64,000 nt of DNA from Alistipes onderdonkii. GTDB lineage: Bacteria; Bacteroidota; Bacteroidia; Bacteroidales; Rikenellaceae. Position 1 is the stretch's first letter; each line of letters begins with the position of its first letter. The position numbers were made by a program, and so were the translations under genes. Shown in pieces: positions 28,514-38,281 of the stretch. The stretch covers positions 930,001 to 994,000 of the forward strand of contig NZ_CP102251.1 of the NCBI RefSeq assembly GCF_025145285.1. The letters are read 5' to 3'. The notes beneath the pieces are model-generated. The model did no database searches, was not told where the DNA came from, and saw nothing but the letters and a program-made list of their open reading frames with translations.

Positions 28514-29275
28514 TTATATGCCGATTGTCGTACATATTTCATCCATTAGGGCGGCCATTCCGCTTTCGCGGAGGAAAGTTCCGTCCGAGCGAAACAACGT
28601 TGAGCGGTACACCGTGCCGTCCGCATCTGCCAACTCTCGGCTGAACTTCGAACGCATCTGAATCCGGGAGATATAAACTTTCATATCGAGTGTAGCCAAT
28701 ATCCTTTCGTAAAGGGTATAGATATTCGTCCGTTCCCGGCGGTCCTCCATGTTCCAGAACAGAAAGACCTCTTGAATGTTCGTAGCTGGATTTTCAACGA
28801 ATTTATCGTAAACCGTCTGCGCGAAGTTCAGCGTACTTTGCATCACAAGGCGGTCGGCCCGCATAGGGATAAAGAGATAGTTCAGCAACGAAATCGTATA
28901 GATTACGCCCTTTGTGCCCATAGTGCCCGGCAGATCATAAAGCACCACGTCATAGGGTTCCGATTCGCTGGCGAGGAATACCTGCACGTCGTTCTCCGCG
29001 TTTTCCGGCGTTGAGCGTATCACTGGGTAGGCTTTCTTTTGGAGCCGTTCGAATTGCCGTTGAAGCATGAGCTTATAGGCATCGTTTTTCATAACAGCCT
29101 TTTTTTCGCGCTCCCGTAATTCGACGATACTGTTTTGTGGAAAGTCACAATCCACGACCAGCACATTCAGGCCCCGGACATAGCGCAGCCAAGAAGCGGC
29201 CAGAATCGTGAGGGTCGATTTGCCAATACCGCCTTTTTGGTTGGCAAATGAAATAGAAATAGGTTTCTTGTCCAT
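28514..29275 (-). CDS. traA: TraA, ParA-family ATPase
   Basis: A 253-residue ParA/MinD-type ATPase with the deviant Walker A KGGIGKSTL and downstream VVDCDFPQNS. It is the first gene of the minus-strand transfer operon in Bacteroidetes conjugative elements, with a probable role in regulation or partition of the circular form. The seven 51-bp repeats directly upstream may be its binding site, by analogy with ParA-linked centromeres (inference). Confidence 0.93.
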   Translation of the reverse strand: MDKKPISISFANQKGGIGKSTLTILAASWLRYVRGLNVLVVDCDFPQNSIVELREREKKAVMKNDAYKLMLQRQFERLQKKAYPVIRSTPENAENDVQVFLASESEPYDVVLYDLPGTMGTKGVIYTISLLNYLFIPMRADRLVMQSTLNFAQTVYDKFVENPATNIQEVFLFWNMEDRRERTNIYTLYERILATLDMKVYISRIQMRSKFSRELADADGTVYRSTLFRSDGTFLRESGMAALMDEICTTIGI

Positions 29276-29334
29276 AATTTTACTTTGGTTAAATTCTGTT
29301 TGTTTCTCATATTCAGTCGGCCTTGCATCTTCCC

Positions 29335-29690
29335 AAACCCAGCATCTTTCCGGCTCTTGCGTCTTGCCTGACCCTGCGTCTTACAGAATCCGCCATCTTT
29401 TCGGCTCTTGCATCTTGCCTGACCCTGCGTCTTACAAAACCCGGCATCTTTCCGGCTCTTGCATCTTGCCCGACCCTGCGTCTCACAGAACCCGGCATCT
29501 TTCCGGCTCTTGCATCTTGCCCGACCCTGCGTCTCACAGAACCCGGCATCTTTCCGGCTCTTGCATCCTGCCCGACCCTGCGTCTCACAGAACCCGGCAT
29601 CTTTCCGGCTCTTGCATCTTGCCCGACCCTGCGTCTTACAAAACCCGGCGTCTTTTCGGCTCTTGCGTCTTGCTCGACCCTATGTCTTGC
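29335..29690. repeat. Seven tandem 51-bp repeats upstream of traA
   Basis: A unit of exactly 51 bases with core CCGGCTCTTGCATCTTGCC repeats seven times; GGCTCTTGC recurs every 51 bases from about 29352 to 29658. The inner copies are nearly identical, the outer ones degenerate. Because 51 is a multiple of three, several frames stay open on both strands, giving artificial 17-residue repeat proteins. I treat the tract as non-coding DNA between divergent traA and mobA. Confidence 0.9.
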
Positions 29691-29760
29691 AATATTTTAA
29701 TGCTGTTACTGCCAGAACCCGGCACAAATAAAAGGGTGAAACCGGCTGAAAGATACCTCG

Positions 29761-29796
29761 ACGGACATAAACGGACACGAACGGACAAAAATGGAC
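29761..29796. repeat. 10-bp phased repeat array 1
   Basis: Three exact decamer-spaced copies of ACGGACAnnA plus a fourth degenerate copy (ATGGAC). The same decamers occur inverted at 36187-36212 and 38282-38317. The 10-base period equals one helical turn, so a protein could bind all units from one face. Confidence 0.8.
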
Positions 29797-29876
29797 TATC
29801 CAACGTAAAGATTTTGCCCTTACCTTTGCAGCGGGAAGATTACCTATTCGGTATAGAGGTTTAAAGGATTGACGTC

Positions 29877-29984
29877 GTTGCCCGCGGCAACTCCTTTTCG
29901 TCCCGTGGGGACGGATTTTATTTGCGTAGAGCAAATAGCAAGATATGTTATTGTAATACAAAGTGCCTTTTGTATTACAATAAC
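29877..29984. other. Hairpin cluster, candidate origin of transfer (oriT)
   Basis: Four stem-loops lie in a row before mobA: GTTGCC/GGCAAC (29877-29891), CGTCCC/GGGACG (29899-29913), ATTTGC/GCAAAT (29920-29936), and a perfect 16-bp inverted repeat with a 6-base loop (29947-29984, arm GTTATTGTAATACAAA). Relaxase origins typically lie just upstream of the mob genes and contain such repeats. The nick site cannot be named. Confidence 0.6.
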
Positions 29985-30045
29985 GAAGAACCGAAAAACC
30001 GTGCTGGTCAATCTCCCAAGTCGATTAACCTTAAAATATCAGTTT

Positions 30046-30447
30046 ATGGAAAAACAGAAACGGGTCATAGACCCCAAAAGCTACATGCACACGTTCCGGT
30101 TGAATGAACAGCAACAGGTACAGTTTGAAAAAATGATGTTAAAGGCGGGCCAGCGCAGCCAGTCGAAATTTATCCTCTCCCGCATCTTCGGCTGACCGTT
30201 CCGGGTCGTTCAGACCAACAAGGACGCGCACGACTACTACCTGCGCCTGACGAATCTTTACGCCCAAATCCGGGCCGTCGGGGTCAATTACAATCAGACC
30301 GTCAAAGCCATCCACTCCAATTTCAACGACCGCCGGGCCGTGGCTTTACTGGCACGGCTGGAGAAGCACACCCAGGAATTGACGGTCTTGTTTGGACAGG
30401 TCGTCCGCCTGACCGAAGAATTTAATCGCAGATGGTCGGTCGAATAA
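30046..30447 (+). CDS. mobA: Mobilization protein MobA, read through one in-frame TGA
   Basis: A 133-codon relaxosome accessory protein (the MobA/BmgB-like small partner of the relaxase). The N-terminal RHH-like segment (PKSYMHTFRLNEQQQVQFEK) precedes an in-frame TGA at 30193-30195 (codon 50): SRIFG-TGA-PFRVVQTNKD. The second half carries the family hallmark YYLRLTNLYAQIRAVGVNYN. The residue at the TGA is not strictly conserved in memory, so Trp is plausible but not proven. It overlaps mobB by 16 bases, in normal relaxosome operon order. Confidence 0.85.
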
Positions 30448-31874
30448 CGAAAGGCGCATCCATTCGCGGCGTACTGGAGTACAACGCCGGGAAAGTGCGC
30501 AATGGCGAAGCTACCGTTTTGTACGGAAATCTGGTTTTAGGCGACTGCGAGCAATCCGACACGTTCGATATGCGGCGTGCCCTGTTGAGTTTTCAGCCCT
30601 ACCTCGATACCCGGAAGATCAAAGACCCCGTATTCCATGTATCGCTGAATCCCGACATTACCGACTGTCTGACCGATGCCCAACTTACGGAGATCGCCCG
30701 CGAGTACATGGAGCGCATGGGCTTCGGCCAGCAGCCCTACTACGTATTCAAACACCGCGACATCGACCGCGAACACATTCATATCGTTTCGGTACGCCTG
30801 CGCGATGACGGGTCGATCATATCGGACAGTCAGGACAGGCCCCGGTCGAAAGCGATTTTGCAGGACATCGAACGCAGGTACGGCCTGCGGCCCGCCGTCA
30901 AAGGACAGGAGCAGCGGGAGTTCGACACCGCCCGCCGGGTCGAGTACGGGCGCGACAACCTTAAACAGCAGATGAAGTCCGCCGTACGGCTTCTGGCCGA
31001 GCAATACCGTTTCGGCTCGATTTCCGAGTTCCGAACGCTGCTGAACCTCTATAATGTCGATTTGGAAGAACGCAGGGGCGAAGCCGACGGCAAGCGGTGG
31101 AACGGCATCGTCTACACCGCGACCGACGAACGGGGCGCGTGGGTCGGCACACCGATCAAATCCTCGGCCCTGACCCTGAAAGGAGGCTATAAGTTCTTGC
31201 AAAAGCAGATCGCCAGAAACGATGCCGACATCAAATCCGAGCAAATAAAAGGCCCTATCCGCGCGGCCGTGGCCCGCGCCATGCACCGCGCCCGGACACA
31301 GGACGAGTTCGTGCGCCTGCTCAAAGCCGACGGTATAGACGCCGTTTTTCGGCAGAACGCCACAGGCCGCATTACGGGAGCGACGTTCATAGACCACCGG
31401 ACGAAAACCGTGCTGAACGGCTCCCGGCTCGGTAAGAGTTATTCGGCCAATGTCTTTCAGGAGTTGTTCAACAATCCCCATGCGGATCGGGCATCGCTGT
31501 TGCCGAAGCTCACGGCCCCGGCTCCGGCAGCACCCCGGCAGCAGGCGGACGAACAAGCCAAACCGCAGCGTTCCGAAACAGCCGCACCGCCGCGCGTCGT
31601 GCCGCCCGTAGGTCAGACGGCAGAACAGCCGCCCAAGCCCGCCCCGACATCTCCGCGGCAGACGGAGAAGATCCGCACGTCCCCGCGCGGATTATCTCCG
31701 CGCCCGGCGCAGCCCGCACCCCGCAGCATGGGCGAAAGCCTGTTCCATGCAGCGGGCGACCTGCTGGAACAGCTCACCGAAGACGGCCCCATGTCGCAGG
31801 AGGAGTTCGAAGCCATGCGCCGAAACCTTTCACGCAAACACAAACGCCGCAAGAAGCAGGGTATTTCACGCTAA
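30432..31874 (+). CDS. mobB: Relaxase / mobilization protein MobB
   Basis: A 480-residue relaxase (VirD2-like, PF03432). The N-terminal domain has GRITKGASIRGVLEYNAGK and the metal-binding histidine motif DREHIHIVSVRL. The C-terminal quarter is a proline- and alanine-rich linker with a basic tail (SRKHKRRKKQGISR). It nicks oriT and leads the transferred strand. No TGA or other defect is present. Confidence 0.95.
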   Translation: MVGRITKGASIRGVLEYNAGKVRNGEATVLYGNLVLGDCEQSDTFDMRRALLSFQPYLDTRKIKDPVFHVSLNPDITDCLTDAQLTEIAREYMERMGFGQQPYYVFKHRDIDREHIHIVSVRLRDDGSIISDSQDRPRSKAILQDIERRYGLRPAVKGQEQREFDTARRVEYGRDNLKQQMKSAVRLLAEQYRFGSISEFRTLLNLYNVDLEERRGEADGKRWNGIVYTATDERGAWVGTPIKSSALTLKGGYKFLQKQIARNDADIKSEQIKGPIRAAVARAMHRARTQDEFVRLLKADGIDAVFRQNATGRITGATFIDHRTKTVLNGSRLGKSYSANVFQELFNNPHADRASLLPKLTAPAPAAPRQQADEQAKPQRSETAAPPRVVPPVGQTAEQPPKPAPTSPRQTEKIRTSPRGLSPRPAQPAPRSMGESLFHAAGDLLEQLTEDGPMSQEEFEAMRRNLSRKHKRRKKQGISR

Positions 31875-33086
31875 CAGAAAAGGGCGGTTCCGATTGAACA
31901 CAGTGACGCAACTCCACTTAATGAAGAATCCAATGCAGAAACCGCCCCCGGAGCAGGTCGGGAAACCCGCCCACCCGTAGATGCCGCGCAAACAGGCTGC
32001 CCGTTTCCATACGGAGCAGGACAGCAAGACCAGATTTTAAGGGGCCGACCTTTCAGGCAGGATTTATTAGCTACATCCGAAAGACGGGGATTGTTATTTT
32101 GCGCGGCATAACCTGTCGAAACATCCCGATTGCGTCCGTGCCCGAAAGGCCGGACTAACATAGGGACAAACGAGCGTACCGCCGCATACAGCGATACGGC
32201 GGAAGCATCAGCCCCGGTTTCCTTACCGGCATGCCGGGGCTGTTTATATGATGAGCGGAGAAGATTCGAAAAACGGGGGAGGGAGTACGGGTCCCATCCC
32301 CCTACCCCAAATATTGCCTTATGAAATTCGACGAATGGGCATAACAATTTTGGGCGTATCAATTCACAGGAACGCAATAAACGTACCTTGCCGTTTGCTG
32401 AATGACGGTGTAAAGATATAACTTTTCGATTATAATAGTGAAATTGACTGAATAGACCGAAAAAAGGAGCAGCCGGATAATAACTATGCCAAGTTAACTT
32501 ATCTCGCTCGGCTGCTCCCGCAGGTACGCGCGCATACCTGTTTATCATTGAACCCCGGCAGGCGCTTGCCACCGGAACATACCGATTCCGCCCGCTCCCA
32601 AGCAGGGGGGCGGGGCAATCCGTATAATTTATTGCATTTCGAGCGCGACGGGGTTCCATAACTTCATGGGATTGTTGGAAATATGCGCCCCGGATAGGCA
32701 TAAAAAAGGGGGGCGCGGTGTCAGCCCCATACGCAGATCATAGGAAACCCGAAATTGGTAGCTGTCCTGCGCCCCTGTCGTGTCCCGCCAAAAAATAAGC
32801 GGGACATAACAAGGACTGACAACCATTATACCAATTTCAAACCCTCCCGAAAGAGGCTCCTATGTTTGCGTATGGCATAAAGAGTTGTTTACCCTTTATA
32901 GTTATGTCCGTCGGCTATGCCGAGTTGTGATAATTCCGCATAATGGTCTGTTTTGGTTTCTTTTAAGTAGCACCCGCTACCCCCGTAGGAAACTTTTGCA
33001 GACTATTTGCAGGATTGTTAAGCAAATATACGGAAAATATGGACAGGTCAAAGCGGTTTACCAACTTTTTTCATAATTTTGTAGTT
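31875..33086. other. 1.2-kb region without a recognised gene, possible structured RNA
   Basis: No protein family is recognised on either strand. A minus-strand open frame of 276 codons (31871-32701) has no ribosome binding site that I can see and reads as low-complexity protein. The DNA contains long-range stems such as GGGCGGTT (31882-31889) with AACCGCCC (31940-31947) and GGAGCAGCCG (32466-32475) with CGGCTGCTCC (32509-32518). Direct reading suggests a structured non-coding segment. A promoter-like TAATTTTG lies at 33074-33081 just before the next gene. Confidence 0.45.
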
Positions 33087-33977
33087 ATGAAAAAGAGCGT
33101 CAACTTCTTACCTGAAAAGAAACAATCCGACCTGAAACAGCTTGTCGATCTGGTTCGCCGGAACATAAAGGATGTCGGTATGGTTATCCTATACGGCAGC
33201 TATGCCCGGAACACCTATGTCGATTACGACCAGCGCATTGAGTTCGGCGTACCGACCTACTTTATGAGCGATTACGACATAGTGATTCTGACGCGCAAGC
33301 CAATCGGGGCGATTCAACACTCACTTTATTCCAAAATCAAAAATCAATTTTTCGAAGATAAAAACCGCCCGTTTCACACGAAGCCCCAATTTATCAATTA
33401 CGGGATAGATGATTATAATTATGCATTGACAAAGGGGCATTATTTCGAAACAGAGATAAAACGCGAGGGAATTATCCTGTATGATTCCGGAGAATATAAA
33501 TTGGAACGTCGCCGTAAATTGGATTTCGACGAAATTGCAAAAAGGGCGCAGAAATATTATGATGATAAATTTTCAACTGCCATTAAATTTTTAAAAGGCG
33601 TTAAATTTTATTACGGAGATAGCGAATATAAATTGTCGTCATTCATGCTCCATCAGGCAGCAGAACACTTTTTGCGCACTATAGAATTAGTATTTACATT
33701 ATATAGCCCAAAGGAACACGATTTGGCCGAATTTATGGACCGCTGTAAGCGGTTCACGACCAAAATATTCAAAGCATTCCCGCGCGACACACCGGAAGAA
33801 GAACGGCTTTTCGACCTCTTGCAAAGGGCTTATGTCGAATCCCGGTATAATCCCGACTTCGAAATCACCAAAGAGGACATCGACGCGCTGCTGCCGAAAG
33901 TCGAACGTCTGCGCGACATCGTGGAACGGGTCTGCACGGCGCAGATCAGCTACTATGCGCAGCAGAGCGAGAAATAA
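33087..33977 (+). CDS. MNT-HEPN fusion protein (nucleotidyltransferase plus HEPN domain)
   Basis: A 296-residue protein. The N-terminal part is a minimal nucleotidyltransferase with VILYGSYARNTYVDYD and a second acidic pair in SDYDIVILTRKP. The C-terminal part is a helical HEPN domain (SSFMLHQAAEHFLRTIEL). MNT and HEPN pairs act as type VII toxin-antitoxin or defence modules in which the transferase modifies the HEPN RNase. Here both are on one chain. The start at 33087 is preferred because a -7 box lies just upstream. Confidence 0.85.
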   Translation: MKKSVNFLPEKKQSDLKQLVDLVRRNIKDVGMVILYGSYARNTYVDYDQRIEFGVPTYFMSDYDIVILTRKPIGAIQHSLYSKIKNQFFEDKNRPFHTKPQFINYGIDDYNYALTKGHYFETEIKREGIILYDSGEYKLERRRKLDFDEIAKRAQKYYDDKFSTAIKFLKGVKFYYGDSEYKLSSFMLHQAAEHFLRTIELVFTLYSPKEHDLAEFMDRCKRFTTKIFKAFPRDTPEEERLFDLLQRAYVESRYNPDFEITKEDIDALLPKVERLRDIVERVCTAQISYYAQQSEK

Positions 33978-34061
33978 CGCCCGGAAGTCGGCGGCAAATC
34001 GAGTTATTAGAAAAATTCGAATAACTGCCGACACCAGAATCAGCCCCCACAACCCGAACTT

Positions 34062-34652
34062 ATGAATGATATAACCGTTATCCAAAATAAAATCTACGAA
34101 ATCCGCGGCCTGCGCGTGATGCTCGACTTCGACCTGGCACCACTGTACCAAGTTCAAACAAAAGTTTTGAAACAGGCGGTACGCCGTAATATCGAACGAT
34201 TCCCCGCGGATTTCATGTTTGAAATAACCATAGATGAGTATAACTCATTGAAAGACAGTTTGAGGTCACAAATTGTGACCTCAAACAAAGGAGGCACGAG
34301 ATATATGCCTTTTGCTTTTACTCAAGAAGGCGTCGCTTCGTTATCCGGGGTATTACGCAGTCCTGTCGCAGTCAATGTGTACATAGAGATTATGAGGGCA
34401 TTTGTTGCCATGCGAAATTATCTGACCAATCAACATGTAATTTCCGTAGAACTTTCTGAAATCCGTTCGAAGCTCTCCCTGCTGGAGCGGGCCGACGAGG
34501 ATAATGCCAAGGTGATCAACGATCTTTCCGAAGATATGCGCAAAGAATTGGACAATATTTATGAGGCTATTGCCGCCCTCCCGGTCAAGGTTCCGCAGGC
34601 CCGCAAACTGCCCCGGCCCATCGGGTACAAAATATCAGAGAGTAAGAAATAA
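34062..34652 (+). CDS. ORF6N (KilA-N-like) DNA-binding protein
   Basis: A 196-residue protein whose first 90 residues form an ORF6N domain (IRGLRVMLDFDLAPLYQVQT, then RNIERFPADFMFEIT). It is followed by a conserved segment (FTQEGVASLSGVLRSPVA) and a C-terminal coiled region. Such proteins occur in phages and mobile elements as antirepressor-like regulators. Cargo gene of the mobB-mobC interval. Confidence 0.9.
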   Translation: MNDITVIQNKIYEIRGLRVMLDFDLAPLYQVQTKVLKQAVRRNIERFPADFMFEITIDEYNSLKDSLRSQIVTSNKGGTRYMPFAFTQEGVASLSGVLRSPVAVNVYIEIMRAFVAMRNYLTNQHVISVELSEIRSKLSLLERADEDNAKVINDLSEDMRKELDNIYEAIAALPVKVPQARKLPRPIGYKISESKK

Positions 34653-34730
34653 TCTCGACCTCTTCTGCCGCTATTACGGCATCACCCAGACCAAGTTCTT
34701 CCGGGATTTGGAAATGTAGTTTAATTCGGA
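34653..34730 (+). pseudogene. Short remnant between ORF6N and DUF1016 genes
   Basis: A 23-codon stretch (NLDLFCRYYGITQTKFFRDL) in frame with the ORF6N gene stop region resembles a fragment of a larger gene. No family can be named. The -7 box TACATTTG at about 34742 belongs to the next gene. Confidence 0.3.
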
Positions 34731-34781
34731 GATTATTTGCTACATTTGCTTAATCGTTTACCAAACTTTATCAAGCACAAT

Positions 34782-35828
34782 ATGGACGTACCCGTTTTAG
34801 AACGCACTTTTATCGACGACATCAAACGTCTGATAGAGGATGCCCGTCTGAATACCTATGCCGCCATCAACGCCGTGATGCTGGAAACTTATTGGAATAT
34901 CGGCAAGCGGATCGTCAAGCAGGAGCAGCAGGGCAAAAGCCGTGCAGAATACGGGACGCAGTTGCTGAAAGTACTCTCCGGCGAATTGTCCGCGGCATTC
35001 GGTAAAGGCTTCTCGGCTCGCAATTTGCGAAATTACAGGCAATTCTATCTATCCTTTCCGCATGTTGAGATTTGGCACACGCGTGTACCAAATCTTACAT
35101 GGTCGCATATTCGAACCTTATTGCGGGTTACGGACGATGCGGCCCGCATCTGGTATTTGAATGAAGCTGCACAGGAAATGTGGAGCGTTCGCACACTTGA
35201 CCGGAATATATCGTCGCAGTACTATCATCGGCTGTTGCAATCTCCGGCGAAGGAAAAGGTCGTATCGGAAATGAAATCCCTGACAGCGGCATATGAGCGG
35301 GATAAGTTGGAGTTTATCAAGAATCCAATGGTGGCGGAATTTCTGGGCCTGGCATCCAATATGGACTTCACCGAATCCAAACTTGAAAGTGCCATCCTCA
35401 CGCATTTGCAGAAATTCATCATGGAAATGGGTAAAGGTTACGCTTTCGTTGCCCGGCAACAGCATATCTCAACCGATGCGGGTGATTATTACATCGACCT
35501 TGTATTCTACAATTTCATTCTCAAATGCTTCCTGCTCATCGACCTGAAAACTACCCAGATTTCGCATCAGGATGTCGGCCAAATGGATATGTACGTCCGC
35601 ATGTACGATGAAATGAAACGCACGGACGGAGATAATCCGACTATCGGGCTGATTCTTTGTTCGGAAACAAGCCGCGATATTGCCCGGTACTCGGTCTTGC
35701 ATGAGAATCCGCAGTTGTTCACGGCGAAATATCTTACCTATCTGCCGAGTGAGGAGGAACTGCGCAAAGAGATCGAACGCCAGAAAGAGGTTTTCAGTTT
35801 ACAGCAGAACATTACGCCGCTTGAATGA
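34782..35828 (+). CDS. DUF1016 family PD-(D/E)xK nuclease (YhcG-like)
   Basis: A 348-residue protein from the ATG at 34782 (MDVPVLERTFIDDI). The N-terminal DUF1016 domain has YAAINAVMLETYWNIGKRIV. The C-terminal nuclease domain has the PD-(D/E)xK pattern in YYIDLVFYNFILKCFLLIDL. Homologues (YhcG/RhsP-like) degrade DNA and are common in defence cargo. An in-frame ATG at 34737 overlaps the promoter -7 box TACATTTG and is rejected. It ends in TGA, which here acts as a normal stop. Confidence 0.88.
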   Translation: MDVPVLERTFIDDIKRLIEDARLNTYAAINAVMLETYWNIGKRIVKQEQQGKSRAEYGTQLLKVLSGELSAAFGKGFSARNLRNYRQFYLSFPHVEIWHTRVPNLTWSHIRTLLRVTDDAARIWYLNEAAQEMWSVRTLDRNISSQYYHRLLQSPAKEKVVSEMKSLTAAYERDKLEFIKNPMVAEFLGLASNMDFTESKLESAILTHLQKFIMEMGKGYAFVARQQHISTDAGDYYIDLVFYNFILKCFLLIDLKTTQISHQDVGQMDMYVRMYDEMKRTDGDNPTIGLILCSETSRDIARYSVLHENPQLFTAKYLTYLPSEEELRKEIERQKEVFSLQQNITPLE

Positions 35829-35946
35829 TTATTGAGCTATAGCCTTACGACAAGGAACCTTTCGACACGGGCCAATCCCGCCGCGGATAAAGATCAACGC
35901 GAAAATATCGCAACACAATGAACGGAACCACTATAAATAATCGACT

Positions 35947-36060
35947 ATGTTTGCTCTGAAAAAAGAATCAATGCCCTCGATAGCGGTTCATCCTGGCTTT
36001 GTTCTGAAAGAGGAATTGGAATCGCGGAACATCATGCAGCGCAAGATTACCAGAAGATAG
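35947..36060 (+). pseudogene. Truncated HigA-like antitoxin gene
   Basis: A 37-codon frame (SIAVHPGFVLKEELESRNIM) matches the start of HigA-family XRE antitoxins but stops at TAG before the helix-turn-helix. No HigB toxin gene is adjacent. It looks like a relic of a toxin-antitoxin pair in the cargo hot spot. Confidence 0.65.
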
Positions 36061-36186
36061 TTGCCAGCACGATACAGCCTTTTTATTATCGAAAATATAT
36101 GACACCAACAGAGTAATTTCTCATGCCCAGAGGTTTGTACCAAAAAACTGGCGGAAATCTATGTGCTGAAAGAATGTCTGTTTTGC

Positions 36187-36212
36187 TCCGTTCATGTCCG
36201 TTCGTGTCCGTT
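36187..36212. repeat. 10-bp phased repeat array 2
   Basis: Three decamers (TCCGTTCATG, TCCGTTCGTG, TCCGTT) lie 57 bases before mobC. They are inverted relative to array 1. Confidence 0.8.
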
Positions 36213-36268
36213 GGAAAAGGAATAAGCCCCGCAAAATCTATTTTTGCGCCCTAACCCATTGATAAATT

Positions 36269-38281
36269 ATGCAAAACGAGGACGATTTACGGGCGCTGGC
36301 AAAGATTATCACCTTTATTCAGGCCGTAGGCATTATTTGTAATGCCTCCAACATTTATTGGTTCTGTTATCAATGACTGGCCGACAACGGCTGAACATTC
36401 GGGATTATAGACCGTATTCTGCGGGGATTCCAGCAGACGACGGGATTCTATTCCTCACCCCTCTACTCAAAACTGTTCGCCTTTCTGCTGCTCCTGATCG
36501 CTTGTCTGGGTTCACGGGGTATTAAGTCGCAGAAAATCGGCTGGACGCATATCATTGCGGTAGGTCTCACGGGTTTTATCCTCTACTTTTTCAACGGCTC
36601 CCTGCTACGCATCCCCGCGTCGCCCGGTGTGTGTGTAGCCTGGTATGCCGCAACCCTGTTCGCGGGCTATCTGCTGATGCTCACAGCCGGAATATGGATG
36701 TGGCGACTTCTGCGGCACAACCTGCTGGACGACGTTTTCAACGACGAAAACGAATCCTTCATGCAGGAAACACGCCTGATCGAGAACGAATATTCGGTGA
36801 ACCTGCCGACGCTGTTCCGCTACCAGGGCCGTACATGGCAAGGCTGGCTGAATATACCAGCCGTATTTCGCGCGGTCGCCGTTATCGGATCGCCAGGCAG
36901 CGGCAAGAGTTTTACCGTGATAAACAACTTTATACGTCAATTTATCGAAAAGTCGTTCTGCCTTTATATTTACGATTTCAAATATCCGGATTTGAGTACG
37001 CTGGCCTACAATCACCTGCTGCGCTACAAAGACAGGTACGAGGTAACGCCCCAGTTCTGCGTGATAAACTTCGACGATCCCCGCCACTCGCACCGCTGCA
37101 ACCCCCTCAAAGCGGAATTTCTGACCGACATCGCCGATTCTTACGAAGCGGCCAATGTAACCATGCTGGGCCTGAACCGTTCATGGTCGCAAAAGCAGGG
37201 CGATTTTTTTATCGAAAGTTCGGTCATTCTGTTTGCCGCGATCATCTGGTTTCTGAAAATCTACGAAAACGGGAAATACTGCACCTTTCCGCACGCCGTC
37301 GAACTGCTGATGCAGAAGTACGAAGAAGTATTTACTATCCTCATGGCCCGGCCGGAACTGGAGGGATATGTCAGCGCCTTTGTGGATGCTTGGAAGTCCG
37401 GGGCCGTGGAGCAGCTTGCCGGGCAGGTCGCAAGTACAAAGATCGCACTTTCGCGGATTATCTCGCCGTCGCTCTACTGGGTTATGTCCGGGGACGATTT
37501 TTCGCTCGACATCAACAACCCGAAAGCCCCGAAAATCCTATGCGTCGGCAACAACCCGGAGCGCGTGGCGATATACGGCGCAGCCCTATCCCTCTATAAT
37601 TCCCGCATCGTGAAGATGATAAACCGCAAAGGGCAGCAGAAATGCGGGGTCATAGTCGATGAATTGCCGACCATTTTTTTCAAAGGTCTGGACCAGTTGG
37701 TCGCCACGGCCCGAAGCAACCGCGTCGCCGTGTGCCTGGGCATGCAGGACTTTTCCCAGCTTACGCGCGACTATGGCGAACAGGAAAGCAAGGTCATACA
37801 AAATATCGTCGGCAACATCATTTCAGGGCAGGTCGTGGGCGACACAGCCCGCATCCTCTCCGAGCGATTCGGGAAGATCGTGCAGCAGCGGCAGTCGCTC
37901 AACATCAACCGAGAAGATAAATCCACGGGTATAAATACCCAGCTCGACAACGTGATCCCCGCGTCCAAGATCAGCAATCTTTCACAGGGCGAGTTCGTCG
38001 GGGCCGTAGCCGATAACTTCGGGGATAATATGTCGCAAAAAATGTTTCACGCCCGAATCATCGTCGATACCGAAAAGATCAAAGCCGAAGAAAAACAGTA
38101 TCGCCCGATTCCCGTGCTTTCCGACTTCACCGACGAAAACGGTAAAGATCGAATGGCCGAAGTTGTCGAAGCCAACTACTACCGCATAAAGCAGGAAGCG
38201 GCCCAGATCGTAGAGGACGAACTGCGACGTATAGCTGCCGATCCGAAGCTACAACACCTGTTTAAAGGCAACGCGCAATAG
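36269..38281 (+). CDS. mobC: Type IV coupling protein MobC (TraG/VirD4-like), read through two in-frame TGA
   Basis: A 670-codon coupling ATPase. The N-terminus is MQNEDDLRALAKIITFIQAV, then TGA at 36374-36376 (codon 36) and TGA at 36392-36394 (codon 42) in WFCYQ-TGA-LADNG-TGA-TFGIID, followed by several membrane helices. The body has Walker A GSPGSGKSF and the TraG-type Walker B CGVIVDELPTI. Without readthrough the protein would start at an ATG deep in the sequence (36629) and lose about 120 residues, including the N-terminal helices. Trp is plausible at both places because the region is a short loop between helices. Confidence 0.88.

Noticed and set aside
29335..29690. CRISPR array
   Set aside because: The 51-bp units are contiguous with no spacers, and no cas gene is near.
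29313..29864. Long open frames on both strands through the 51-bp repeats
   Set aside because: They result from a repeat period divisible by three. They have no start context or family match.
31871..32701. 276-codon minus-strand gene
   Set aside because: The composition is unusual, no family is recognised and stems run through it. It is kept only as part of a possible RNA region.
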